NCBI GenBank assembly: GCA_040767925.1
Contig: JAXGNN010000001.1
Span: 1,488,001-1,552,000 of the forward strand
Direction: 5' to 3'
Source of the DNA: Phil1 sp040767925
GTDB taxonomy: Bacteria; Bacillota; Clostridia; Christensenellales; CAG-138
DNA: 64,000 bases
A program made the position numbers and the translations under genes. The notes under the pieces were generated by a model. It did not search any database. It was not told where the DNA came from and saw only the letters and a program-made list of their open reading frames with translations. Of this stretch, positions 27,001-33,451 are shown in pieces (position 1 is the first letter of the stretch; every line of letters begins with the position of its first letter).

Positions 27001-28353
27001 ACGAACGACGGCAGAAAACTCGCGCTCGATCAGCGGCTTGTGAACGGTATGCTCCCCGACAACGACGAGAGCAAGGTAAACGCCTGCATGGACAACATCT
27101 ATCGGGTATGGGAGGCGGGCGAAGCGAAGCAACTCACGCAGCTTGTGTTTTGCGACCTCTCAACACCCCATAACGATGGCTCGTTCAATGTGTACGACGA
27201 CCTCAAGGCAAAGCTCATGGAGCGCGGCATACCCGCAGAGGAGATCGCTTTTATCCATGACGCAAAGACCGAGGTGCAAAAGGCGGCGCTGTTTACGAGC
27301 GTTAGGCGCGGGCTTGTGCGGGTGCTTATCGGCTCAACGGCAAAGATGGGCGCGGGAACGAATGTGCAGCGAAAGCTCGCAGCGGAGCATCACTTGGATA
27401 TTCCGTGGCGACCCAGCGACATCGAGCAGCGCGAGGGCAGAATGATTCGGCAGGGCAATACCTGTGAAAGCGTGGACGTGTTCCGCTATGTGACCGAAAA
27501 CACCTTCGACGCCTATATGTGGCAGACTATCGAATCAAAGCAGAAGTTCATATCACAGATTATGACCTCAAAAAGCCCTGTTAGAAGCTGTGAGGACATT
27601 GACGAAACCGCCCTCTCGTATGCCGAGGTCAAAGCTCTTGCGACTGGCAATCCGTATATCAAGGAAAAGATGGACTTGGAGATCGACGTTTCCCGGCTGA
27701 AGCTCGTAAAGGCGAACTACCAAAGTCAGAAGTACGCTATGGAGGACAGGCTTCTCAAACACTTCCCCCGCGAGGTCAAGCTCGCGGAGGAACGCATTGA
27801 GGGCTTCAAGGCGGATATTGCGCTCTACGAACAACATAAGACCGAGGACTTCCCGGGCATGGTGCTTTGCGGCGTGAGCTACGCCGAGAAAAAGGACGCA
27901 GGCGCGGCGCTCATTGAAACGTGCAAGGCGCAGACCTCGCCGGAGCTAAAGGAGGTCGGCAGCTTTCGGGGCTTTACGCTCATGCTGTCCTACGACACGT
28001 TTAGCAAGGTGTTCAAGCTGACGCTCAAAGGCGCGCTCTTCCACACGATAGACCTCGGCAGCGACATTCACGGCAACATTCAGCGTATCGAAAACGCATT
28101 TGATATGCTCCCTACACGGCTCAACGCCTGTGAACAGGCGCTTGCCAACCTTCATACGCAGATGGAGAACGCCAAAGCGGAGGTCGAAAAGCCCTTTGCA
28201 CAGGAGGACGAGCTACGCACAAAATCGGCGCGGCTTGCGGAGCTTGACGCGAAGCTCAACATGGATAAGCGCGAGAATGATACGCTCGACGCCGAGCCGG
28301 AACATGAGGAAGAAAGAACGAAACGGCGATCAGAGCCGGAGTATGAGAGGTAA
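21046..28353 (+). CDS. Giant ICE protein: ArdC-like N-domain, N6-adenine methylase-like domain and SNF2-type helicase
   Basis: 2435 residues. Order: residues 1-100 ArdC/LtrC-like ssDNA-binding domain (WTRFLDSAAWLYKYPF, HAQRPDATACAPIELW). Residues 270-400 are a disordered Arg/Asp/Gly-rich linker that overlaps tnpV in another frame. Near residues 930-1100 is a methylase domain (LEPACGVGNFFG SAM loop and NVPFG, replacing the usual NPPY/F). Helicase motifs follow: GAGKTFEM (about 1638), VDEAHF (about 1798) and QREGRMIRQG (about 2126), with a coiled-coil tail. Such proteins are a hallmark of clostridial conjugative elements; proposed roles are protection or remodelling of incoming DNA. The Val in NVPFG makes methylation activity uncertain. 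Confidence 0.9.
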   Translation: MATKLHMMSELAAQTTEQLTQSVGNWTRFLDSAAWLYKYPFHEQVLIHAQRPDATACAPIELWNDTFRRWVNKGAKGIALIDDSGQKPALRYVFDISDTNTRYNIPFRLWQAKPEQYSQIIEELQNHFGDTGIEDADLSTAVLGIAINAVSDNYRDYYEELLKVADNSALTDLSDDEISSTFMLQLMTSVSHTVLVRLGIDPASIFHGNEYDSISLFNSPDTIAQLGAATSDISEMVLRQIERSVRSMERQERDTLAKSPQVLQNEDRKNERSDGYGTQLQTERGLSDSRYRDGRAAEGADRQIRDDEESVSQRASEWNVQRSVASEQADRASLGDRQDGAGADRADDGADDERRGRDGELESIGSDGLGAADEQHQEPSRGDGDSGYSPQLSLFPSAEEQIEQIEQAEAKTASAFSISQADLDNELVRGTGFQDGKYRVYQFYQTIHTQQDALTFLKKEYGIGGHSHSYLDGSSGFVDHDAKGIRFRVRGNDGEQNFSWRTIDSRLKELIALDRYLTEKEKTYLPTYEQQEAERRERVAEEVAVREALKAAAASMDETRRNAEYRFALGDEVQLGAQTYTVLGYDDTNVMLSNPKYPLLSEDMPREVFERRLRESEVNDHLIVTEQAKETMSDERPYQYAVDDVVYINDTAYRITEVRDSSVQLLDPTLPYPIFRAENRETFEHFLEQDERNSRYIIGMPYRETTKYNLREEAIVAPDNPDISQLDREEALQLFDDGEDIYLYDRELQTEVIAETREDIETHDGIFAIGSYSDKPEEEIEAEPQPEQPLAPAWEQPKEVKLKSIVIDLTQPRVEKHNFRITDDELGYGGAKAKYQMNVAAIRTLQSIEAERRLATPEEQEILSRYVGWGGVADAFDESKDNWRAEYAELKGLLTESEYESARESTLNAHYTSPTVIKAIYECVANMGFTTGNVLEPACGVGNFFGLVPESMGRSKLYGIELDSITGRIAKQLYQNANIAVQGYEDSSLPDSFFDLAVGNVPFGNYGIADKRYDKNHFMVHDYFFAKTLDKVRPGGIIAFVTSSGTMDKKNSAVRKYIAQRAELLGAVRLPNNAFLQNAGTQVVADILFLQKRDRAVIGLPSNRRFDGKRRSDGVDELSDLSGSEVYGVRDDAEPEWVHLGKSAEGFTVNQYFVDNPDMVLGQLTEESTQYGRQECTCAPIAGADLSEQLRDAMANIHGSITEYEREEDELSESATESIPADTDVRNFSFTVVDGQIYYRENSRMNKMEVSVTAANRIKGMIELRDCTRRLIEYQLEGYPDEDISREQRNLNTLYDRYTDKYGLLNSRANNMAFSDDSAYCLLCSLEVIDENGNLERKADMFTRRTIRQQSVVTSVDTATEALAVSLSEKAKVDMPYMAELTGKTEEQLADELTGVIFLNPTTKQYETADEYLSGDVRWKLQLLKEIDDPQYASNMAALEKVQPKDLSASEIDVRLGATWLPPEDIEQFVHELLSTAYYIRNRIKVHYSPITAAWNIENKNSDYNNVAAGVTYGTNRINAYKIIEETLNLKDVRIFDTKLDENGNEVRVLNKKDTILAQQKQQLIKDAFRDWIWKDPNRRDRLTTLYNTKFNSIRPREYDGSHIKFVGMNPEITLRPHQVNAIARTLYGGNTLLAHVVGAGKTFEMVAASMESKRLGLCQKSLFVVPNHLTEQWAAEFLQLYPSANILVATKKDFETRNRKKFCSRIATGDYDAVIIGHSQFEKIPLSVERQRTVLQEQLDEIVDGIAEAKSAHAERFTVKQLEKTKKQIKLKLDKLNDQSRKDDVVTFEELGVDRLFVDEAHFYKNLFLFTKMRNVAGLAQTEAQKSSDLFMKCRYLDELTGGRGIVFATGTPISNSMTEMYTMQRYLQYETLQRQGLTHFDAWASTFGETITSIELAPEGTGYRAKTRFARFYNLPELISMFKQVADIQTADMLNLPVPTVSYHNVVMKPSEYQRDMVASLAERAERVRNGMVEPTEDNMLKITNDGRKLALDQRLVNGMLPDNDESKVNACMDNIYRVWEAGEAKQLTQLVFCDLSTPHNDGSFNVYDDLKAKLMERGIPAEEIAFIHDAKTEVQKAALFTSVRRGLVRVLIGSTAKMGAGTNVQRKLAAEHHLDIPWRPSDIEQREGRMIRQGNTCESVDVFRYVTENTFDAYMWQTIESKQKFISQIMTSKSPVRSCEDIDETALSYAEVKALATGNPYIKEKMDLEIDVSRLKLVKANYQSQKYAMEDRLLKHFPREVKLAEERIEGFKADIALYEQHKTEDFPGMVLCGVSYAEKKDAGAALIETCKAQTSPELKEVGSFRGFTLMLSYDTFSKVFKLTLKGALFHTIDLGSDIHGNIQRIENAFDMLPTRLNACEQALANLHTQMENAKAEVEKPFAQEDELRTKSARLAELDAKLNMDKRENDTLDAEPEHEEERTKRRSEPEYER
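21872..22222 (+). CDS. tnpV: TnpV-family protein, nested in another frame of the helicase gene
   Basis: 116 residues, MELNYRQNGDYLIPDIEMDE..., then IGKYGMMRKAFLKERRSGTYNALLL and a TnpV-type end (QMAWVQQMNSIKSRAEEM). This matches TnpV, a small protein first described on Tn4451-like mobilizable transposons. It has its own AAAGGAG 8 bases before the ATG. The whole gene lies inside the 2435-residue ORF in the +1 frame, where the long ORF encodes only a low-complexity linker. TnpV's role is not established. Sequence quality supports real coding in both frames. Confidence 0.75.
   Translation: MELNYRQNGDYLIPDIEMDEQPKEQIGKYGMMRKAFLKERRSGTYNALLLQNKLTEHLLEIDRTAREQIEQTMAQMMSAEGVTESLKASDQMAWVQQMNSIKSRAEEMAIADIVHS
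24340..24400 (+). repeat. Hairpin with ribosome-site-like tail inside the helicase gene
   Basis: TCGAATC-gaa-GATTCGA is followed by GGGAAAAGGAGGAGCGACGG. The same GGAAAA...GGAGCGACGGA string precedes tnpV (about 21848-21870). It encodes an unusual Arg/Asp-rich linker (LPSNRRFDGKRRSDG) between methylase and downstream parts. Looks like a small inserted module. Confidence 0.4.
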
Positions 28354-28355
28354 TT

Positions 28356-29354
28356 ATGGAACACAGACGACAGGTATCACAATCAGAGATCGAACGGGCG
28401 CGGGAGCTTGACCTATTCACCTATTTGCAGACATTTGAGCCGCACGAACTGGTGCGGCTTTCGTCTGCGGTGTATTCTACCCGCAACCATGACAGCTTGA
28501 AGATGAGTAACGGCAAATGGTATCAATGGTCAACGGGTATTGGCGGCGTATCCGCTCTTGATTATCTCGTAAAGGTGCAGGGCATGGATTTTGTCAGCGC
28601 CGTTCTGCGGATACTGGAGTGTGAACGATATGCCGCGCCGACAAAGCCCTATACCGTTAAGCGGGCAAAGCCTGTGAGCTTCGTCCTGCCTGCGCCGCAT
28701 GAGAACAATGACCGCGTTTCCTCGTACCTTATGGGACGGGGACTGTCGGAGGACTTGCTCAATATGTGCTTCAACATGGGCTTGGTGTACGAGGACAAGC
28801 GGCACAACTGTGTGTTCGTTGGCTTCGACAAGGACGATATTCCCCGCTACGCCATGCTGCGAAGCAGCGACCCAGCCTCCACATTTTTGCGAGAGGTCGA
28901 GGGCAGCGACAAACGGTATTCCTTTTCCATGCCGCACAACAGCCGCGAAACGCTGTATGTGTTTGAGAGCGCCATCGACTGCCTTTCCTTTATAGAATTG
29001 CAGCGTATGAAAAAACCGTTATGGAAGCCGGATAACTACCTTTCCCTATCGGGCGTATATCGCCCGCGAAAGGACGAAACAGCGGAACTGCCCGTTGCGC
29101 TCAACGAGTACCTTATGAACAACGAGAGTATTCGGCACGTCGCTTTGTGTCTGGATAACGACGATGCAGGCACAAAGGCGGCGATGGCAATATGCGCCGC
29201 TATGCCGAAAGGATATACGACAGAGCTGCTGCCGCCGGAGGTCGGCAAGGACTACAATGAGCAGCTCATCTTGCGTAAGCATATCAAAACGTCAGTCAAA
29301 ACGCGGGGCGCACAGAGCGCCCACCATCACACTATGGAGGAAAAAGAAAGATGA
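28356..29354 (+). CDS. DUF3991/Toprim-domain protein (primase-like)
   Basis: 332 residues. Residues about 1-110 correspond to a zinc-finger-less primase N-domain/DUF3991 (KWYQWSTGIGGVSALDYLV). Residues about 190-300 form a Toprim fold (ETLYVFESAIDCLSFIEL with catalytic Glu, and HVALCLDNDDAGTKAAM with DxDxAG). Likely acts in priming or processing DNA during conjugative replication. Starts 2 bases after the helicase stop and overlaps the next gene by 4 bases, so it is part of the same operon. Confidence 0.85.
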   Translation: MEHRRQVSQSEIERARELDLFTYLQTFEPHELVRLSSAVYSTRNHDSLKMSNGKWYQWSTGIGGVSALDYLVKVQGMDFVSAVLRILECERYAAPTKPYTVKRAKPVSFVLPAPHENNDRVSSYLMGRGLSEDLLNMCFNMGLVYEDKRHNCVFVGFDKDDIPRYAMLRSSDPASTFLREVEGSDKRYSFSMPHNSRETLYVFESAIDCLSFIELQRMKKPLWKPDNYLSLSGVYRPRKDETAELPVALNEYLMNNESIRHVALCLDNDDAGTKAAMAICAAMPKGYTTELLPPEVGKDYNEQLILRKHIKTSVKTRGAQSAHHHTMEEKER

Positions 29355-29710
29355 TGAACAAGACTTTTGCGTATGTTTGCGCGCCCACTAACCATGCCAC
29401 GGGCTTTGCCTCGGGCAAACTGAAAGAATACAGCAAGACCCTCTTTGAACTCGGGTATGTGCCTATCTGCCCCTGCATGATGTTCTCCCGATTCCTTTCC
29501 GAAGCCGTGCCGGAGCAGCGCGAAGCAAGACGTTCTATGTCGCTGGAGCTTCTGCGCCGCTGCCGCGTCCTCGTCGTTTGTTCCGATGAACTGACCGAGG
29601 AAATGGAGGCTGAGATACTGCTTGCCAAGCGCCTCGGCATGGTCGCTACCACGCTTACGGGCATCAAGAAAATCTCGCTGCACACGGCAAGCGGAAGTGA
29701 CGAAGCATGA
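29351..29710 (+). CDS. DUF4406-like/nucleoside deoxyribosyltransferase-fold protein
   Basis: 119 residues: FAYVCAPTNHATGFASGKLKEYSKTLFELGYVPICPCMMF and LLRRCRVLVVCSDELTEEMEAEILLAKRLGM. This is the small Rossmann-like fold of DUF4406/deoxyribosyltransferase relatives, with the acidic TEEMEAE region near the active site. Common accessory gene in conjugative elements; may act on nucleotides. Overlaps the Toprim gene stop by 4 bases (ATGATGA). Confidence 0.7.
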   Translation: MMNKTFAYVCAPTNHATGFASGKLKEYSKTLFELGYVPICPCMMFSRFLSEAVPEQREARRSMSLELLRRCRVLVVCSDELTEEMEAEILLAKRLGMVATTLTGIKKISLHTASGSDEA

Positions 29711-29735
29711 TACCTTTCTCGGAATGTGCTATATG

Positions 29736-29812
29736 GACAATGCTCTGCATTGGACAAACGAGCATTGGATTTGATTAACCAAATCCGCTCGTAAGGGTGT
29801 CCCCTTAAACCC
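29736..29812 (+). other. Candidate origin of transfer (oriT)
   Basis: In the 127-base gap before mobC: AATGCTC is mirrored by GAGCATT. Then come GGATTTG-attaac-CAAATCC (29767-29786) and a nic-like GCTCGTAAGGGTGTCCCCTT. Inverted repeats followed by a TAAGGG..CCCTT core are typical of MOBP/MOBQ oriT regions, and the position directly upstream of MobC and relaxase fits. Confidence 0.65.
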
Positions 29813-29837
29813 CATCAACGAAAAAGGAGGTTGATTT

Positions 29838-30164
29838 ATGCGTAAACGCAACATTCAAGTTATGCTTCATCTTGACAGTAAGGAATACCAATCGCTCATG
29901 AAAAAGGTTAAGAAAACGGGACTGTCAAGAGAAACCTATCTGCGGCAACTGATAAACGGCTACGCACCAAAGGAACTGCCGCCGCCCGATTATCACGCCA
30001 TGATGCGCGAACTGAACGCCATCGGCAACAGCATCAATCAGATCGCAGCCCGAGCAAACGCTACGGGCTTTTTTCTTGCCGAGGATTACGCCCGATATAT
30101 GGACGAGTTTCGCCGCGTGACATTGGACATTCAAAGGGCGGTCACGCTTCCCACGCCCCTGTGA
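29838..30164 (+). CDS. mobC: MobC-like relaxosome accessory protein
   Basis: 108 residues: RNIQVMLHLDSKEYQSLMKKVKKTGLSRETYLRQLINGYAPKE is a ribbon-helix-helix, followed by the MobC motif ELNAIGNSINQIAARANATGFF. MobC proteins bind oriT and help the relaxase open the strands. AAAGGAGG precedes the start. The relaxase gene begins 2 bases after its stop, and oriT lies directly upstream, giving a classic relaxosome arrangement. Confidence 0.88.
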   Translation: MRKRNIQVMLHLDSKEYQSLMKKVKKTGLSRETYLRQLINGYAPKELPPPDYHAMMRELNAIGNSINQIAARANATGFFLAEDYARYMDEFRRVTLDIQRAVTLPTPL

Positions 30165-30165
30165 T

Positions 30166-31563
30166 ATGGCGACCACGCGAATATGGAAGGTGGATAACAA
30201 GCTGCCCCGCGTCCTCGAATATGCCAAGAATCCCGAAAAGACGGAAAACCCGAAATGGAGCAAAACGGATTATCAGACTATGCGCGACGTGATGGATTAC
30301 GCCATGAACGACTTTAAGACCGAGCAGCAGTATTATGTGAGCGCGCTCAACTGTAACGCCGACTGCGCCCGCGACCAAATGCAGATGACGAAAGCGCAGT
30401 TTCAAAAGACGGGCGGGATTCTTGCATGGCACGGGTATCAGAGCTTTGCCGAGGGCGAGGTTGACGCGGACACGGCGCACAAAATCGGCATTGAGCTTGC
30501 AAAGGAGCTATGGCCGGATTTCCAAGTTATCGTGGCGACCCATCTTAATACCAAATGCCTGCACAATCATTTCGTACTCAATTCCGTATCGTTTCTGCAC
30601 GGCGGGAAGTTTAACGGCTGCCGCGAGAGCTACACGAAAATGCGGGCAACCTCCGACAGACTGTGCAAGGAGCATAGCCTATCCGTCATCAAGGAGCATC
30701 AAGCATATTATCCCAAGCATTACGCAGAGTGGGACGCGCGGGAAAAGGGGCTACCCACATGGCGCGACGCCATCCGTCCCGATGTGGACGCGGCGATCAT
30801 GGGGAGCGTCAATTTTCAAGGCTTCATCAAGAATTTGCGCGAGCGTGGGTACGAGGTGGAAAAGCGCGGCAGCATTTGGCGTGTGCGCCCGAACGGGAAA
30901 GAGCGTTTTGTGCGCTTGCGCTCATTGGGCGAAGCGTACACCGAGGACGCCATCATCGAGCGCATCATCCGTCAGCGATGGCCGTCGCGCCCGCCCAAGC
31001 CGGAACAGCAAAAAAGCATACTCCGTGTTCGGGTATATGGCGACTATCATCTCTCCAAGGTCACATGGAAAGGCTTACGGGCGCTTTACTACTTTTATCG
31101 GCGCAAGCTCCGTGAGGCGCGGAGGCATCAGTCAAGCTACACGCCCTATGTACTGCGGGACGATATTCGCAGCCTTGATGCCGTTGATAGGCAGACCCGA
31201 TTCTTATTCAAGAACAGGATAGATACCGAGGAAGAACTCATTTCATACCGCGACCATGCCGGCCGGAGAATCGTGGCATTATCCACGGAACGAAAGGAAC
31301 TCAAAAATGAACTGCGGCGCACAGGCGTACCCGAACAGCGTCTTGATGAAATCAAGAGCCGAATCGGGGAATTATCCGCGGAGCTTAAAACGCTCCGACA
31401 GGACGTAAAGCTGTGCGACGCCATCGCTGTGCGCTCTTTGGAAATAGCCGAGAAGAACGAGCAGCTTAAACAAATCAAAGAAAAGGAGGTCGAAAAGCAG
31501 CATGAGCCAACAGGGAGAAGCGGCAGAACAGATCGTCAATATGGCGACAAACGTGACCGTTAA
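30166..31563 (+). CDS. MOBP-type relaxase
   Basis: 465 residues. The N-terminal relaxase domain has Tyr19 in VLEYAKNPEKT (likely nicking tyrosine) and the metal-binding histidines in THLNTKCLHNHFVLNSV (His126, His133, His135). It nicks oriT and pilots the single strand into the recipient. The C-terminal half is helical and highly charged. The last 62 bases overlap pcfB. Motifs complete, so likely active. Confidence 0.9.
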   Translation: MATTRIWKVDNKLPRVLEYAKNPEKTENPKWSKTDYQTMRDVMDYAMNDFKTEQQYYVSALNCNADCARDQMQMTKAQFQKTGGILAWHGYQSFAEGEVDADTAHKIGIELAKELWPDFQVIVATHLNTKCLHNHFVLNSVSFLHGGKFNGCRESYTKMRATSDRLCKEHSLSVIKEHQAYYPKHYAEWDAREKGLPTWRDAIRPDVDAAIMGSVNFQGFIKNLRERGYEVEKRGSIWRVRPNGKERFVRLRSLGEAYTEDAIIERIIRQRWPSRPPKPEQQKSILRVRVYGDYHLSKVTWKGLRALYYFYRRKLREARRHQSSYTPYVLRDDIRSLDAVDRQTRFLFKNRIDTEEELISYRDHAGRRIVALSTERKELKNELRRTGVPEQRLDEIKSRIGELSAELKTLRQDVKLCDAIAVRSLEIAEKNEQLKQIKEKEVEKQHEPTGRSGRTDRQYGDKRDR

Positions 31564-32320
31564 AGGCGTTGAGTGCCTTACAAACCTTGTGGGCAAGGGC
31601 GCGTTGTCCCTTGCCACATTCCTCATTGCGGCGCTCAAAGACGAAAAGCGCACAAGCGGTAAAGCGCGTATGCGGGCTTTTAACGGCAAGCCCACCAAGG
31701 TGTTCGCTATCAAGGCGAAGGACTTGAAGCTGTTTGCCGAGGAAGCCAAGAAGTACGGCGTTCTGTATGCGGCGGTTATCAACAAGAAGCAGCCGGACGG
31801 AATTGTGGACGTTGTCGTCAACGCCAACGATGCCGCGCGCGTCAACAGGATCACGGAGCGTTTTGCTTTGTCCACCGTCGATGTGGAAAAGATACGCGCC
31901 GATATTATGAAAGCCCGTGAGGAAAAGGCGAAGCAAGACGCTGCTCGTGAGCGCACCACCCCGCCCGCCGAAAAGGAGGCGCATACCGTAGACGAGAATA
32001 CGCTTGACGCTATGATGGCAAAGCCTGTTCAGCAGGCGACGGAGCATAAGCAGCCCGTGGAGGTTTCGGAAAAGGCGGTAAACCCTACACGGGCGAGGAC
32101 GGAGAGGACAAATCCGTCCGAGCCTTCTTCCGTCACGCACGAGAATACCGTGGCGGATAAATCGGAGCGTCCCTCCGTGCGTAAAAAGATTCAGGAGCTG
32201 AAAGCGGAACGGCAAGCTGACAAAACCGCCGAGAAGCAGCCGCAGCGCGACAAAGCGCGGCAGACGACCCATCAGCAGCCGAACAGGACAAAAAAGAAAA
32301 CGAAATCGAAAGGGAGGTAA
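31502..32320 (+). CDS. PcfB-like (DUF3801) conjugation protein
   Basis: 272 residues: QIVNMATNVTVKGVECLTNLVGKGALSLATFLIAAL then FNGKPTKVFAIKAKDLKLFAEEAKKYGVLYAAV form the DUF3801 core. The second half is disordered and rich in Lys, Glu and Thr. In pCF10, PcfB is an accessory factor of the relaxosome. Overlaps the relaxase gene at its start; AAAGGAGG lies inside the relaxase coding sequence. The stop codon overlaps the next ribosome site (AGGTAAGGAG). Confidence 0.85.
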   Translation: MSQQGEAAEQIVNMATNVTVKGVECLTNLVGKGALSLATFLIAALKDEKRTSGKARMRAFNGKPTKVFAIKAKDLKLFAEEAKKYGVLYAAVINKKQPDGIVDVVVNANDAARVNRITERFALSTVDVEKIRADIMKAREEKAKQDAARERTTPPAEKEAHTVDENTLDAMMAKPVQQATEHKQPVEVSEKAVNPTRARTERTNPSEPSSVTHENTVADKSERPSVRKKIQELKAERQADKTAEKQPQRDKARQTTHQQPNRTKKKTKSKGR

Positions 32321-32325
32321 GGAGC

Positions 32326-33177
32326 ATGGAAAACTACGACAATCTGTTTGAGCAGCAGCCCGAACAAACGGAACAGCCCTTTGACCGTGAGGCATGGGCG
32401 GAGCAAAAGCGGGAGCAGCGACAGGAGCTTTACGACTTGATCGAGGAAATGTCCGAAAAGACGCTTGCCGACCCGTCCGCGCTTTCCGACTATCTCAATA
32501 TGCAATCAAGGCTCGGCAAGACAAGCGTTGCCAATACGCTGCTTGTGGTCGCGCAGAAGCCCGACGCTACTTTCATCGCCAACTATGACGACTGGCAGAA
32601 GCGCGGGCGCAGTGTAAAGCGCGGCGAGAAAGGCACGTTGGTCTTGGAGGCAAACGGCGAGTATGAACGTCCCGACGGTACGATGGGCGTGAACTTCGAT
32701 GTGAAGCGGGTATTCGATATTTCACAGACCTATGGAAAACCCGTGCGGGAGCGCACCAATCCTCCCATCAAGACCGCGCTGAAAGCCATCACCACGAACG
32801 TGCCTGTTCCCGTGAAGCTGTCCGAGAGCGTTTCTCAAAGCGTTGGTGCGATGTATAGCGAAAAGGACAACACCGTGTATGTGGCAAGAGGCGTGGAGGG
32901 CAATGAACTGTTCTTTGCCCTTTCCCGTGAGCTTGCAAGGGCGCATAGCGGGCAGGAAACCTTTATCTGCGACTGCGCCGCAAACATCGCCTGCCTGCGG
33001 TACGGCGTTCCCGCCAAATACTGCGACAGGATTCCCGATGAGATCGCATCGCTTGAGAGCCGTGAGAAACGCAGCGCACTCAACATCGTGCGCGAAGTCG
33101 CTTGTGAGATCACCGAGCGCGTTGACCGTAACCTCTTTGCGGAGCGTCAGCAGAGCCGCAACGAGCCTGTGAGGTGA
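32326..33177 (+). CDS. ArdC-like antirestriction protein with degenerate peptidase domain
   Basis: 283 residues. N-terminal ArdC/DUF1738-like domain: LSDYLNMQSRLGKTSVANTLL and QKPDATFIANYDDWQKRGRSVKRGEKGTLVL (ssDNA binding in ArdC). C-terminal zincin-like part reads ELFFALSRELARAH where active relatives have HExxH; the first His is Leu/Ser here, so metallopeptidase activity is doubtful. ArdC protects transferred DNA against restriction. The first domain also resembles the N-terminus of the giant helicase protein. Confidence 0.75.
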   Translation: MENYDNLFEQQPEQTEQPFDREAWAEQKREQRQELYDLIEEMSEKTLADPSALSDYLNMQSRLGKTSVANTLLVVAQKPDATFIANYDDWQKRGRSVKRGEKGTLVLEANGEYERPDGTMGVNFDVKRVFDISQTYGKPVRERTNPPIKTALKAITTNVPVPVKLSESVSQSVGAMYSEKDNTVYVARGVEGNELFFALSRELARAHSGQETFICDCAANIACLRYGVPAKYCDRIPDEIASLESREKRSALNIVREVACEITERVDRNLFAERQQSRNEPVR

Positions 33178-33182
33178 GGGGC

Positions 33183-33374
33183 ATGGACGAGAAGCGCGTG
33201 ATAGAGGTTGACGAGTATCAGCATGGGCTTATCATCAATTCCTTGAATGATAAGCGCAACGAGCTTGTGGAGCAAGGCAAGGACACAGAGTTTGTGGACG
33301 ATACCTTGATTGAGGTCATGGACGCGCCGACGAAGCGCGAGAAGAAACGACACAGAGATGAAAGGGAGCGATGA
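33183..33374 (+). CDS. Small charged ICE protein (63 aa)
   Basis: MDEKRVIEVDEYQHGLIINSLNDKRNELVEQGKDTEFVDD... ending KRHRDERER. GAGGGG lies just upstream; the GTG at 33174 is inside the previous gene. Helical and charged. Comparable small proteins sit before virD4 in many clostridial elements; function unknown. Confidence 0.65.
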   Translation: MDEKRVIEVDEYQHGLIINSLNDKRNELVEQGKDTEFVDDTLIEVMDAPTKREKKRHRDERER

Positions 33375-33451
33375 GTATGTGGCAGTGTATCGAAAGCATG
33401 GGTAAAACCGCGACCAAAGCGGAGAACTCCGACGATGAGCAATCCGAGTGA
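33371..33451 (+). CDS. Possible 26-aa peptide overlapping virD4 start
   Basis: MSMWQCIESMGKTATKAENS then DDEQSE. The ATG overlaps the previous stop (ATGA) after AAAGGGAG, and the frame ends 17 bases inside virD4. It may be a real leader peptide that couples translation into virD4. Too short for firm support. Confidence 0.35.
   Translation: MSMWQCIESMGKTATKAENSDDEQSE

Noticed and set aside
26086..27132. 348-aa minus-strand frame inside the helicase gene
   Set aside because: Antisense shadow of conserved helicase motifs.
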